A stretch of DNA of 64,000 nt from M3007 sp046299435 (GCA_046299435.1 JBKBIC010000001.1:22466-86465), one strand, 5' to 3'. Shown: positions 1-9,171, numbered from the stretch's first letter. The notes: a model not told the origin generated them from the letters alone. Translations and numbers: made by a program.

Positions 1-1215
1 CGTTGGAAGATTGACCGAAATTTGCACCGCGTCGGAAAACGGATTCGGGAAAATGCGCATCGGTTCGGCAGTAGCCAAATCCGACGCGGAGACCATCGTC
101 GTGCAGGCGATGTACGTTTTCAAAAGTGCCAGCACGACCGGGGCAAGCGTCCACGAATTGCGCCGCCCGTCGTTGTTCAGCACCGCCACGCTCACATCCT
201 GCGCCGGGAAATACCACACGCTGGCCGAGTAGCCCGCGTCGCCGCCGTGCCCGAAACCCTTGTAAGTCTGGAAATTGCGCTCCATGATGCCCAAGCCGTA
301 GCGCGTGCCGCCGTTGAACGGCGTGGAAACGGTCGTTTTCAGCTGCGCCATCATGTCCGGCGAAAGCAGCGTGCCGCTCATGTACGTCCGCATCCAGCGC
401 GCCATGTCCGAAGGTGTGGAATAATAAATGCCCGCTGCGCCGCCTGCCGTGGCGAACGAGTGCCAATTCGAGAAAAAATCGTGTGCGTCCTCGGCTTGCC
501 CGTCGCCGTTCAGGTCAAGCCAAAGGTGCGCGATGGTCGGCGGCTGCGGCTCCAACGGCGGCGCGGAAATGGTGCCAAGCCCAAGCGGCGTAAAAAACCG
601 GTCGCGTGCTTCTTGGTAATAAGGCTTGCCCGACGCGGCTTCGATGATGAGTCCGAGCAACAGGTAGTTCGTGTTGGAGTAGCTGAAATTCGCGCCCGGC
701 TGAAAAAGCGGCGGACGGATGAACGTCTTGATGATGTCTTCCTGCCGCCAAATAGAGTCCGGGTTTTGGAGCCAAGCAGGCTGCGCGTTGGGATTCGTAA
801 TCACATCGTAAATGCCCGATTGGTGCCGCAGCAGTTGCCGGATAGTGATGTTCGGATTGATGTATTGGAACGTATCGAGCCACTCATGCAGGCCGTCATC
901 CAGCGAAAGCACGCCCTCATCGGCCAGTTGCAGGATGCTGGCGGCGGTGATGGTCTTGGTCACGCTGCCGATGTTGAAAGCGTGGTCGTCGCCGATTTTT
1001 TCGAGCGGATTGGCCGACGAAATACCTGCGCCGTTTGCCCAAACCGCGCCGTTGGGCAGCTGCACCGCCGCGCCGAAACCTTTGGCATTGACCACTATGA
1101 GCATACTGTCGAGCGTCCGGTTGAGCATGCTGTCGAGCTTGGCCGGGACGGTTTGCGACCTGCCGCAAAGGCAAAGCAGGAGCAACAGAAACAAAACAGA
1201 AGTTGACTTTTTCAT
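1..1215 (-). CDS. Secreted serine hydrolase (beta-lactamase/DD-peptidase fold) with T9SS sorting domain, 3' end outside window
   Basis: Partial gene: the frame is open to base 1 with no stop. The product opens with a signal peptide (MKKSTSVLFLLLLLCLCG). It then shows the class C beta-lactamase/D-alanyl-D-alanine carboxypeptidase signature: Ser84-x-x-Lys87 (SVTK), Tyr179-Ser-Asn and a late His-Gly-Gly motif (GHGGDAGYS). The last visible residues (MRIFPNPFSDAVQISV) begin a type A type IX secretion sorting domain, so the enzyme is probably exported across the outer membrane. The family hydrolyses peptides, esters or beta-lactams; the substrate cannot be told from sequence. The start at 1215 is the only ATG that gives a signal peptide. 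It lies 6 bp after the FG-GAP gene, so the two are probably co-transcribed. Confidence 0.9.
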   Translation of the reverse strand, partial: MKKSTSVLFLLLLLCLCGRSQTVPAKLDSMLNRTLDSMLIVVNAKGFGAAVQLPNGAVWANGAGISSANPLEKIGDDHAFNIGSVTKTITAASILQLADEGVLSLDDGLHEWLDTFQYINPNITIRQLLRHQSGIYDVITNPNAQPAWLQNPDSIWRQEDIIKTFIRPPLFQPGANFSYSNTNYLLLGLIIEAASGKPYYQEARDRFFTPLGLGTISAPPLEPQPPTIAHLWLDLNGDGQAEDAHDFFSNWHSFATAGGAAGIYYSTPSDMARWMRTYMSGTLLSPDMMAQLKTTVSTPFNGGTRYGLGIMERNFQTYKGFGHGGDAGYSASVWYFPAQDVSVAVLNNDGRRNSWTLAPVVLALLKTYIACTTMVSASDLATAEPMRIFPNPFSDAVQISVNLPT

Positions 1216-1221
1216 GTGTAT

Positions 1222-2655
1222 TTATCGGATAAAAATTGGTTTGCGAGCATCGCCAACGGACAAAAAATAGATGCCACTTGGCAATCTGCCTTTCGGCAAA
1301 TCGCAGCGGAAAACACCTTCGCCCGCTGGCTTTGGGGTCATCGAAAACAGCGTTTGCCCGGTGCTGTTTTGCAGCCGAACGGTGTCCAAATGCGCCCGGT
1401 TGGTTTTGATAAAAAATTGATTGTCAATGGGATTTGGGAAAATCCGCACCTCGTTGGCGAGGTCGTCCGCCTCCGGTGCTGCAACCACCGGTGAGCGCAG
1501 CAACAGCAAATCTTTCTGCGGATTTTGCGGGGTGTTGCGGTGGCAGACGTAAAGGTCGCGCAGGCCGTCGCCGTTGAAATCGGCGGCAATCACGCCGAGC
1601 GCGTCGCGGTAAAAATTCTTGCCCAGCACGGCCAGCGTTGCATCTGAAAAATGCCCGGAGCCGTCGTTTCCGTAAATTTTTAGCGGCCCGCCAAACACAT
1701 TTGCTACCACGAGGTCAAGGTCGCCGTCGAGGTCAATGTCCTCGAAAATCGCGTCAATCGTGTGGGCGGCATCGGTAGGCAATTGGGTCGCGGTTTTGTC
1801 CGTGAAATGGCCCGCACCGTCGTTGATGAACAGGCGGTTTTGTGGGTTTTTGCCGGGCAAAAAGGCCACATTCGAGAGAAAAATATCCAAGTCTCCGTCG
1901 CCCTCCACGTCCCCGAAAGCCACTTTCCGGGTCTCGATGTTCAGCCCAGCGGGCAGCCGAGCGGCGGTCTCGTCGGTGAAATTCCCGGTGCCGTCGTTGA
2001 TTAAAAGCAGGTTTCCGTTCTCATTTCCTGCGAACAAATCGGCATCGCCGTCGCCGTCCACATCGGCCAAAGCGAGGTCTTGCGTGGTGCGCTGGATTTG
2101 CGGAACTCGTTGATTTTCAGCGGAAAAGCCTCCCGCTCCGTTGTTGATGAGTACCCCAATCGTGCCTTTGTTCCCGAACAACAAATCCGGCAGCCCGTCC
2201 GAATTGAGGTCGGCAGCAATGACCGCATTGGCTTCCGAATCGGGTGGCTGGTAGGCCGCTGCCGCGAATTTGCCCGCGCCGTCGCCGAGGTAAAACTCGT
2301 GGACGTTCGACCAGCCCTGCGCCACGTCGTCCTCGCTGCAAAACACGAGGTCGAGATGGCCGTCGCCGTTGAAATCGGCCACCGCCACGTCTTCGGAGTC
2401 ATGGGTTTCCTGCGGCAAATTGCCGGGCGTGGCGTTTGTGAAAACCGCCTGTCCATTGTTTCGCAGCAAAAAATTGGGCTGAAACTCGCGCGCAAATACG
2501 AGGTCGAGGTCGCCGTCGCCCTCCAAATCAAAGGCCCGGACATCCATGTTCGCGCCCGAAGCAGCGGCCGGGAGGTTGGCAGTCGCGTCAGTGAAAAGTT
2601 GGGCGAACGCCGCTGCTGGAAATAGGTATAATACGTTGAAAATGAGTGCTTTCAT
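1222..2655 (-). CDS. FG-GAP/VCBS repeat secreted protein with T9SS type A sorting domain
   Basis: 477 aa with an N-terminal signal peptide ending near AAAFAQ. The body carries about seven FG-GAP/VCBS-type repeats, each with a calcium-binding-like D-x-[DN]-x-D-G core (DLEGDGDLD, DFNGDGHLD, DVDGDGDAD, DIDLDGDLD), the signature of an integrin-like beta-propeller. The C-terminus (RIFPNPIDNQFFIKT through IYFLSV) is a type A sorting domain for the type IX secretion system. The protein is therefore expected on the cell surface or outside the cell, perhaps in adhesion or ligand binding; no catalytic motif is visible. It stands directly upstream of the secreted serine hydrolase, and a shared operon of secreted cargo is likely. 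Confidence 0.9.
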   Translation of the reverse strand: MKALIFNVLYLFPAAAFAQLFTDATANLPAAASGANMDVRAFDLEGDGDLDLVFAREFQPNFLLRNNGQAVFTNATPGNLPQETHDSEDVAVADFNGDGHLDLVFCSEDDVAQGWSNVHEFYLGDGAGKFAAAAYQPPDSEANAVIAADLNSDGLPDLLFGNKGTIGVLINNGAGGFSAENQRVPQIQRTTQDLALADVDGDGDADLFAGNENGNLLLINDGTGNFTDETAARLPAGLNIETRKVAFGDVEGDGDLDIFLSNVAFLPGKNPQNRLFINDGAGHFTDKTATQLPTDAAHTIDAIFEDIDLDGDLDLVVANVFGGPLKIYGNDGSGHFSDATLAVLGKNFYRDALGVIAADFNGDGLRDLYVCHRNTPQNPQKDLLLLRSPVVAAPEADDLANEVRIFPNPIDNQFFIKTNRAHLDTVRLQNSTGQTLFSMTPKPAGEGVFRCDLPKGRLPSGIYFLSVGDARKPIFIR

Positions 2656-2717
2656 CGTTGATTTTGATGTTGGTTTTGGAGGAAGGATTTTCTGTTCATC
2701 TTGCTTTCAGACTTTGG

Positions 2718-2725
2718 TAAATTTG
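2718..2725 (+). promoter_or_regulatory. Candidate Bacteroidota -7 element (TAAATTTG)
   Basis: TAAATTTG matches the Bacteroidota -7 consensus TAnnTTTG and lies 33 bp before the Uma2-like start codon. No well-spaced -33 TTTG is visible, so this is a weak call. Confidence 0.35.
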
Positions 2726-2758
2726 CACCACGCAGGGCGCAAAAAATTGAATTGAAAC

Positions 2759-3325
2759 ATGGAAGTCGCAACCAAAAACATCACCTACGCCGACCTCCGG
2801 GACTTGGAAATCCCCGAAGGCGACACGGGCATTTATGAACTCATCAAAGGACAAATCGTGAGACGAGCATCACCCAACACACCGCACCAGCGGGTTTCGT
2901 TCAAACTCGCCATCGAATTTGGCATTTACAACCGCCAGAAAAACCTCGGCCAGTTCTTCGCCGCGCCATACGACGTGTACCTCGACGAGGAAAATGCGGG
3001 CATCCAACCCGACCTTTTGTTCGTCAGCCACGAGCGGGATTTTGTCATCCGAGAAAACAATGGCGTGGTCGGGGCGCCGGATTTGATTGTGGAAATCCTC
3101 TCGAAAGGCACGATGAACAAAGACCGGGGCGACAAAATGGAGGTGTACGAACAGTTTGCCGTGCGCGAATACTGGATTGTTGACCCGCAAAACCAGAGCA
3201 TCGAGGTCTATCGCATGGAAAACAACCGCTATCGCTTGTTCTCATTTGCCGCCGAAGAAGGCACCATCAAGTCCTCCGTCCTGCCCGATTTTGAATTGGA
3301 TGTGAAAACAGTCTTTGAAAACTGA
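2759..3325 (+). CDS. Uma2-family (DUF820) restriction-endonuclease-fold protein
   Basis: 188 aa. The PD-(D/E)xK-type core of the Uma2/DUF820 family is visible: an early PNTPHQRVS segment, GIQPDLLFV, then APDLIVEILS followed by the basic KDRGDKMEVYEQ helix and the REYWIVDP strand. Members of this family are numerous in cyanobacteria and Bacteroidota and are presumed nucleases, but their biological role is unknown. It is the only plus-strand gene in the first 8.6 kb, lies between two divergent or convergent minus-strand genes, and appears to be a single-gene unit. The ATG start is preceded by a TAnnTTTG element. Confidence 0.85.
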   Translation: MEVATKNITYADLRDLEIPEGDTGIYELIKGQIVRRASPNTPHQRVSFKLAIEFGIYNRQKNLGQFFAAPYDVYLDEENAGIQPDLLFVSHERDFVIRENNGVVGAPDLIVEILSKGTMNKDRGDKMEVYEQFAVREYWIVDPQNQSIEVYRMENNRYRLFSFAAEEGTIKSSVLPDFELDVKTVFEN

Positions 3326-3352
3326 GCAATTTCTGATTTCCAATTTCCACAC

Positions 3353-5806
3353 TCACCCCTGCCCGCCGCCTGCCCGCCGTTTTTCGTCCTCCGCGCCGCC
3401 TTGCCGCCGCCTCGCCTGCGCCACCGTGTTTTTCCCGAAACGATAATTGAGGGACAAAGTCGCCACCCGCGTTTCGCGGAACACCTCGAAGGTTTCTTCG
3501 TAATCACTGAACCGGATGGTCGCACTCGGCAAGTTTTGCCAGAAAATATCCGTCACCGCCAGTTTCAAGGTCGCCCGCCGGTCGAGCATCGTTTTTTGGA
3601 TGCCTGCGCCGAGACCCCACATGGGGTTTAGGTTCATGAAACCATAGATTTCGCGGGTTTTGTAATTGAAATTGAGTTCCGCCGCCCACTCGTTTTTCAA
3701 CTTGAAATTGTGCGTCGTGAAAACGTGCAACACCGTGTTGCCGTCGCGCAGCGGGGTGTTGGCGAGGTTGCCGGCGTATTGGCCGCGCCAAGTGTTGAGG
3801 TTGTTCACCATGCTCCACCAGCCGGCAACGTCGAAATTGTAGTTCAGCGCGACGCTCCAATATTCCACCGTCGTCAGGTTGCTGTCGGTTTGGATTGTCA
3901 CACGCTCCTGCCCGCCGACAGGGGCGATGACCTGCGTGATGTTGTCCGAGGTGCGCGAGTAAGCGAGCGTGGCCGTGAGTTTTTGCCAAAACGTGTGGTT
4001 CCATTCCGCCGACCAAGTGAACTGCGGGTTGAGGTACGGGTTGCCGGAACTGTATGTGCTGGGGTCGAGGAAGGATTTGAAGGGGTTGAGTTGGCGGTAG
4101 GTCGGGCGGTCGAGGCGACGGCTGAGGTTGAGGCCGGTCTCGTATTTTTCGGAAAACTTGTAGCTCAAAAACGCGCTCGGAAACCAGTTCACATAGTTGC
4201 GGTCGAACGATTCGCCGTTGACCAATTGCGTGCCCTCGGCCCGCGTGTTTTCCATGCGAAGCCCTGCTTGCAGGCTCAATTTTGACCAGTCTTTGCTGGC
4301 GTTCAGGTAGGCTGCGTTGATGTTTTCGCGGTAGATGAAGTGGTTGGAATTGATGCTGTCGAACACGGGCGCAGCGGGGTTGCTGCGGTCGAAAAACTGC
4401 AAATCGTTGTCCGCGTCCACGATGCTGGCTTTTACGCCAGCCTCGATTTTTGCCTTGCCCGCGAGCGGATGCACATAGTCGGCTTTCACGGATTTGATTT
4501 GCAAATCGCCCCGGATGTCGCCCAAAAGCAGGTAATCCGGCTTGATTTGCTCGCCGCCGAGGCCCGTGTAGCGGGTCGTGAAGTTCTGTTCCGTGTTGTT
4601 CCAATACTTTGCAAAATCGAGGTCAGCAGTCAGTTCGCGGCCTTGTGCGCCGAACGTGCGCTTGAAATTGCCATTCAAAGCATACGAATACCAGCGGTCG
4701 CGGCTGCGGTTGCTGGTGCCAAAAAACGACTCGACCGTGTTCGTTTCGCCCTCCACCGACGAAGTGTTTTGGGCGCGGGGGTCGAAGTGGTTAAAGGTGC
4801 CGGAGGCCACCACGCCGAGCGTCGTTTTTTTGTTCGGGAAAAAATCCGCGCCCGCCCGCGCCATGTGGAGATTGTAGGGGATGGTCAGGTAATTGCGCTG
4901 GTTGTATGCTCCGGTGCGCCCGTTGGCATCGAAAAACTCGCGGTACAGCCGCAGGTCGTTCATGCCCCTTCGGAAGCTGTAATTGTAGCTGCCGAACAAG
5001 TTGACCTTCGGATTGCGGTGGTTGAGGTTGAAGCCCGCGCCAGCCTTTGGGTACACGCCTTGCCCGTAGTTCGTTGAAAACGAGCCGTTTGTGCCCAATT
5101 TTTTGTCCTTTTTCATCCGAATGTCAATGATGCCTGCGTTGCCCGCCGCGTCGTATTTGGCCGAAGGGTTGGTGATGAGGTCAATGCGCTCGATGCTGTT
5201 CGAGGGCAGCGAGCGCAGGAAATTGGACAAATCCGCGCCCGCCAGCGGGCTTGGTTTCCCGTCAATCATCACAATCACGCCCGCTCGCCCGCGCAGCGAA
5301 ATCGCGTCGTTCGAGTTGACGACTACGCCCGGCGAGCGTTCCAGCACCTCCAACGCGCTGCTCCCGGTGGCGAGGATGCTGCTTTCCACGTTGACAATCG
5401 TGCGGTCGGGTCGCCGCTCGATGAACGGTTTTTTGGCCGTGACGGTCACTTCGGCGAGCGCGGCGTTTTCGCGCAGGCGAATCGGCGGTAGCGCGACGGG
5501 CTGCCCAGCCACCGCGATTTCTTCGCTGAAATATTTTTCAAAACCGAGCATCGTCACCGACAAACGGTACGCACCGGGCTTGGCCTCCGCGAATCCGAAT
5601 TGCCCACTTGCATCGCTCAACTCGACTTTGACGAGCGAACTATCCGCGCTTTTCAGCAGGCTGACCGTCGCGCCTTCGAGGGCTTGGCCGCTGCCGTCGG
5701 CCACCGACCCAGTGAGCGAAATATTTTGGGAAAAAGCCGATTGGGCGGCCACAAAACCGACGAGCACGAGCCAGCCGACGCGCATTTTTTGAACCAAGCA
5801 TTTCAT
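3353..5806 (-). CDS. TonB-dependent-receptor-like outer-membrane beta-barrel protein (CarboxypepD_reg + plug + OMP_b-brl_3)
   Basis: 817 aa. A signal peptide is followed by a carboxypeptidase-regulatory-like domain (SLTGSVADGSGQALEGATV, about residues 30-110). A plug-like domain comes next (VEVLERSPGV, LRGRAGVIVMIDGKP, IERIDLITNPSAKYDAAG, about 125-240), then a large outer-membrane barrel of the OMP_b-brl_3 type. The family resembles TonB-dependent transporters, but the substrate is unknown. The last barrel strand (LSLNYRFG) is followed by about 26 residues rich in Arg, Gly and Glu that end GGGQG, instead of a terminal aromatic residue. The gene at 44977 encodes a paralogue with the same plan and a matching tail. 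Confidence 0.9.
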   Translation of the reverse strand: MKCLVQKMRVGWLVLVGFVAAQSAFSQNISLTGSVADGSGQALEGATVSLLKSADSSLVKVELSDASGQFGFAEAKPGAYRLSVTMLGFEKYFSEEIAVAGQPVALPPIRLRENAALAEVTVTAKKPFIERRPDRTIVNVESSILATGSSALEVLERSPGVVVNSNDAISLRGRAGVIVMIDGKPSPLAGADLSNFLRSLPSNSIERIDLITNPSAKYDAAGNAGIIDIRMKKDKKLGTNGSFSTNYGQGVYPKAGAGFNLNHRNPKVNLFGSYNYSFRRGMNDLRLYREFFDANGRTGAYNQRNYLTIPYNLHMARAGADFFPNKKTTLGVVASGTFNHFDPRAQNTSSVEGETNTVESFFGTSNRSRDRWYSYALNGNFKRTFGAQGRELTADLDFAKYWNNTEQNFTTRYTGLGGEQIKPDYLLLGDIRGDLQIKSVKADYVHPLAGKAKIEAGVKASIVDADNDLQFFDRSNPAAPVFDSINSNHFIYRENINAAYLNASKDWSKLSLQAGLRMENTRAEGTQLVNGESFDRNYVNWFPSAFLSYKFSEKYETGLNLSRRLDRPTYRQLNPFKSFLDPSTYSSGNPYLNPQFTWSAEWNHTFWQKLTATLAYSRTSDNITQVIAPVGGQERVTIQTDSNLTTVEYWSVALNYNFDVAGWWSMVNNLNTWRGQYAGNLANTPLRDGNTVLHVFTTHNFKLKNEWAAELNFNYKTREIYGFMNLNPMWGLGAGIQKTMLDRRATLKLAVTDIFWQNLPSATIRFSDYEETFEVFRETRVATLSLNYRFGKNTVAQARRRQGGAEDEKRRAGGGQG

Positions 5807-6207
5807 CTGCCGTGAATTTTTGTTGGCCGAAAAAAGGCAGGCGACCGGGCAAATGCTCGGTCAAAATCGGCTGAATAGCAGGCGCGGCGGGTGTTCGGCA
5901 GCTTGGCGGCAGTGAGCGTAGTTTGGTCAAAAATTAGCGATTCGGATTCATAGATGCCTCAAAACGAGTCATTTGGGCGGGTCAATCGTCCGGCGAATCC
6001 GCCTTAGAGGGCGTTTGTATAATTCCCAAAAAAGGCTTGGCCCGCGCCCCGCCACGGGGGCCGGCCCACACAGTTTTTAAAACAAAAACAACAACAAAAT
6101 GCCGCGCCACCCGCCTTCTTGGGCTTTTGAATAATACCAAAAAACGGCGGGCCCCGCGACCGCCAGCGGCCGCGGGCCAAGCCTTTTTCTCATCCAAACT
6201 CAACAGC
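5807..6207. repeat. Intergenic region with paired inverted/direct hairpin repeats
   Basis: No gene is seen in this 401-bp gap between two minus-strand genes. It holds an 18-bp perfect inverted repeat (arms 6030-6047 and 6171-6188, each ending in a run of five A/T). It also holds two related GC-rich hairpin blocks in direct orientation, at about 6021-6070 and 6130-6180. Both share the order ATAAT, CC, A6, GGC, GGCCC, GCG, CCGCCA. They look like two copies of a REP-like or terminator-derived element downstream of the MORN-caspase gene. Confidence 0.6.
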
Positions 6208-7890
6208 TCAATGCCGCGCCACCGCCACCGGCATATTCGGGTCGTAGGTGCCTTTGATGACCGGGCTTTGGCGGCTGCCTGTGTAGGTGCGGACGTTTTC
6301 GTACACATAATCGTACAGCTCGGCGACGGTCGTGATGCCGTTTTTGTCTTTGTCAGCCTCGCCTTTCAGCCCCCGGATGAGGAAGTGGCTGAACACGCCC
6401 TGCCGCAAGCCCTGCGATTCGAGCGAGGTCTCGTCGGATTTGGAGGACATGAGCAGCGCGGTGCCGCTGATGGATTTCGCCAGCTGCTGATAATACTGCG
6501 AAAGCACCGGCTCCGTCTCGCCGCTCCGCATGGCGATGATGCTGCCCGAATGGCAAGCATCGGCGACGCAGAGTTTGTACGCGGCGCGGCATTTGCCGAA
6601 GCGTTCGGCCACCTCTTCGTGGAGGATTTTGTTGTTGTAACCGTCGAAATCAATGGGCAGGAAAGAGCCGTTCAGGCCGTGCCCGGAGAAGTAAAAAATG
6701 ACCAAATCGCGCTCGCCTGCTTTGGCAAACACCTCGTCCATGCTGTTCAGGATGGTTTCGCGGGTCGCGTCTTCGTCAATCAGCACGCGCACTTGCTCGT
6801 CGGGGAGTGCGCCGCCTTCGAGGCTTTTCAGGAAAGCGAAAAAACGATAGGCATCGTCGTCGGTGTAGCGCAGGGCCGGCATGTGGTTGTACGACGACAC
6901 GCCCACGACCACTGCCCAGACCTTCGTTTCTTGCTTGACTTCTTCGATGGCCTGCTTTTGCTCCTCGGCCACCGGCGCGGAGGGCTGGTAATCGGATGGT
7001 GCGTCTTTGCCCAAAAACTGGCCTTCCTTCCAGTAGCCTGCGACTTCGGTGCCGTCGTGCAGGTATAGCGTACCCTTGCCGTTGAACGCGCCATTGGCCC
7101 ATTCGCCCCGGTAGCGGTCGCCGTTGGCATAAGTGCAAACCCCGAAGCCGTTGGCCTCGTTTTCGCGGAAATCGCCGATGTACTTGGCCGAACCTTCCTT
7201 GAAAATATAGGTGCCCTTGCCGTTTTCGCAGTCGCCTTCGATGCATCCGACGCGACCGCTTTCGATTAGGCTGCTGCCGATGTACTCGCCCTCGCGCCAC
7301 TCGCCGGTCTCCTGCGAGCCGTCGGCATGGTAGCGGGTGCCTTTGCCGTGCGGATAGTTTTCTTTGAAGTTGCCGATGTATTTGTCGCCGTTGGCAAACC
7401 AGAATGTGCCCCAGCCGTCGAATTTCCCGGCCAAGAACTGCCCTTCGTACTTGGAGCCGTCGGGGTAGGCAAAGATGCCAGCACCCGCCTTGCAATCACC
7501 TGAAAGGCAGCCCGATTGGATGTTGGTGCCGTCGTCCTGCTGCTCCTCTTTTTTCTTGGCGATGTATTCTTCCTGCACGTTTCCTTGCGCGTCCACAGGC
7601 TTGCCTTTTTTCCAGAGGCCCGTGCGCTTGGTGCCGTCGGCGTAGGTTTTGGTGCCTTTGCCGTCGGGGTAGCGGTTTTTCCACTCGCCTTGATATTTGG
7701 AGCCATCGGTGTACTTGCAAGTGCCCACACCGTGAATTTCGCCGTCCTTGAACTCGCCGATGTACTCCGCGCCGGACGGGTACCGGTAAATGCCTTTGCC
7801 GTTTTTGCAGTCGCCGCTCACGCATTGGGCCGACAGTTGCTGGCAGAAAATCAGGAAAAAAATGGGGAGGAAAGCCGTTTTGATGTGCAT
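6208..7890 (-). CDS. MORN-repeat protein fused to a caspase-like (peptidase C14) domain
   Basis: 560 aa from the ATG at 7890. That start gives a clean signal peptide (MHIKTAFLPIFFLIFCQQLSAQ); the longer open frame upstream would run into the GNAT gene. Residues about 22-330 contain some nine MORN units (YxGxFKxGxxHGxG type) in three blocks, each introduced by a C-x-x-G-D-C motif (CVSGDC, CLSGDC, CIEGDC). A linker leads to a caspase domain (about 335-560) with the catalytic dyad His404 (YFSGHG) and Cys446 (DACHSG). Bacterial caspase homologues (orthocaspases) usually cleave after Arg or Lys. The exported MORN module may anchor the enzyme to envelope or lipid. The substrate is unknown. Confidence 0.92.
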   Translation of the reverse strand: MHIKTAFLPIFFLIFCQQLSAQCVSGDCKNGKGIYRYPSGAEYIGEFKDGEIHGVGTCKYTDGSKYQGEWKNRYPDGKGTKTYADGTKRTGLWKKGKPVDAQGNVQEEYIAKKKEEQQDDGTNIQSGCLSGDCKAGAGIFAYPDGSKYEGQFLAGKFDGWGTFWFANGDKYIGNFKENYPHGKGTRYHADGSQETGEWREGEYIGSSLIESGRVGCIEGDCENGKGTYIFKEGSAKYIGDFRENEANGFGVCTYANGDRYRGEWANGAFNGKGTLYLHDGTEVAGYWKEGQFLGKDAPSDYQPSAPVAEEQKQAIEEVKQETKVWAVVVGVSSYNHMPALRYTDDDAYRFFAFLKSLEGGALPDEQVRVLIDEDATRETILNSMDEVFAKAGERDLVIFYFSGHGLNGSFLPIDFDGYNNKILHEEVAERFGKCRAAYKLCVADACHSGSIIAMRSGETEPVLSQYYQQLAKSISGTALLMSSKSDETSLESQGLRQGVFSHFLIRGLKGEADKDKNGITTVAELYDYVYENVRTYTGSRQSPVIKGTYDPNMPVAVARH

Positions 7891-7934
7891 GTGGGTGCGT
7901 TGGATTTTTGCGTAGAAACAGCGGGCGACGGGTT

Positions 7935-8438
7935 TTATTGTCCGTCCGGGCGATTCCGCCAGAGCATCTGAAAATCGTCCATCACGAATCCGTTGCCGAT
8001 GGGGATGTCCACGTTTTGCTCGATGACGAAGCCCATTTTGAAATAAAAGTTGATGCTCTTGAAGTTGCGGCGGTTCACTGTGAGGCGCAGTTCGCGGAGG
8101 CCGGGTAGCTCGGCCAGCAATTTCTGGAAAACCGCCGCGCCGATGCCGCGTCGGTGCTGCGTGTTGTCCACATAAAATTTGTGCAGGAAAAAGCTGCCCG
8201 CATCCTTCTTGCTCACGGCCATGAACCCACTTGGCTCGCCGTCGGTCAAAATCAAGCGAAACACTTGGCCCTCGGCCATTTGACGTTGCAGCGCAGCCTC
8301 GGAGTACATCAATTCGAGCATGTATTCGACTTGTTCGGTGCCGATGATTTCGGGGTAATGCGCCCACCAGATTTTGTGCGCCAGCTGGCGCAGCACCGGG
8401 ATGTCGGCAGTATTTGCGAGGCGAAGTTCGATGTCCAT
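7935..8438 (-). CDS. GNAT-family N-acetyltransferase
   Basis: 167 aa from the ATG at 8438 (MDIELRLANTADIPVL), which matches the usual beta-1 start of GNAT proteins. The open frame extends further upstream but would overlap the divergent Hsp20 gene. The acetyl-CoA-binding motif A is visible as FYVDNTQHRRGIGAAVFQ (R/Q-x-x-G-x-G/A), followed by ELRLTVNRRNFKSINFYFKMGF, the typical beta-5/alpha-4 region. The acceptor is unknown. The gene lies 44 bp upstream of the MORN-caspase start on the same strand, so co-transcription is possible. Confidence 0.85.
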   Translation of the reverse strand: MDIELRLANTADIPVLRQLAHKIWWAHYPEIIGTEQVEYMLELMYSEAALQRQMAEGQVFRLILTDGEPSGFMAVSKKDAGSFFLHKFYVDNTQHRRGIGAAVFQKLLAELPGLRELRLTVNRRNFKSINFYFKMGFVIEQNVDIPIGNGFVMDDFQMLWRNRPDGQ

Positions 8439-8688
8439 GTCGGCGATGGCGTTTTGTGCCCGCCCAAAGTTAGCGCGAGTGGGCGGGGTCGTGGCCCGAA
8501 GCATGGCCGGGCTTGGTAATATTTTCAAAAACATTGCTGCCAGAATGTCCCTGCCCTTTGCCTTTTCGGTCAAGTTGGCGCAAATTGCCCCGTCCAAACG
8601 GCCCTTCCCTGTCGTGGAACGCGCTTTGTGGCACGGCTCCCAGAAATCTTTTTCACCCAAAAACTGTTCTCTGCAAAAAAAAGCCGCC

Positions 8689-9156
8689 ATGACCAACGCA
8701 ACTAAAAATTTGACCTTGCCCGCCGATACGCCCCTGTATTTCGACGATTTTATCACCCGCGATGGGTGGCGCACAGGCAGGCAATCATATCCGCTGCAAT
8801 TCGTGAATTTGCCTGCGACCAATGTGTTCGAAACGCTGGACGATTTCGTCATCGAAATCGTCGCGCCGGGTCTTTCGCACGAAGACTTGCAAATCGCCAC
8901 GACCGATTCGACACTCGATATCCGCTACGAACCGGTCAAAAACAGCCGCTTCGAATCCCTCCAAACGCGCCGCAACTGGCATACCGAATACCGTGCCCTG
9001 CCATTCCGCCGCCAATTCGAGCTGGAAGAAGAGGCGATTGACTTTTCGGGGATGGTGGTGACTTCCGAGCACGGGCGCATCCAATTTGTCATCCCGAAAA
9101 AAGGCGACTACCGGGGCCGGGTGGCTCCTTTCGTGCCTCGTTTCACGGTGAGCTGA
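8689..9156 (+). CDS. Hsp20/alpha-crystallin-type small heat shock protein
   Basis: 155 aa. The central region (about residues 45-130) has the alpha-crystallin pattern: NVFETLDDFVIEIVAPGLS, EDLQIATTDSTLDIRYE, YRALPFRRQFELEEEAID, and a late HGRIQFVIPK strand that replaces the classical GVL motif. Small heat shock proteins hold unfolding proteins in a refoldable state. The sequence is divergent from the core family, so the assignment rests on the overall beta-sandwich pattern and length. The ATG at 8689 follows an A-rich stretch. The gene is divergent from the GNAT gene and convergent with lepA. Confidence 0.78.
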   Translation: MTNATKNLTLPADTPLYFDDFITRDGWRTGRQSYPLQFVNLPATNVFETLDDFVIEIVAPGLSHEDLQIATTDSTLDIRYEPVKNSRFESLQTRRNWHTEYRALPFRRQFELEEEAIDFSGMVVTSEHGRIQFVIPKKGDYRGRVAPFVPRFTVS

Positions 9157-9171
9157 GAAACGGGGCGGGCT

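Noticed and set aside
22..1206. Long open frame on the plus strand opposite the serine hydrolase
   Set aside because: It mirrors the third-position GC bias of the real minus-strand gene; the minus-strand frame has a signal peptide, SxxK, YxN and HGG motifs and a sorting domain.
7891..8367. N-terminal extension of the MORN-caspase frame
   Set aside because: It would overlap the GNAT gene and bury the signal peptide; ATG 7890 is the sensible start.
8439..8900. N-terminal extension of the GNAT frame
   Set aside because: It would overlap the divergent Hsp20 gene and adds no GNAT features.
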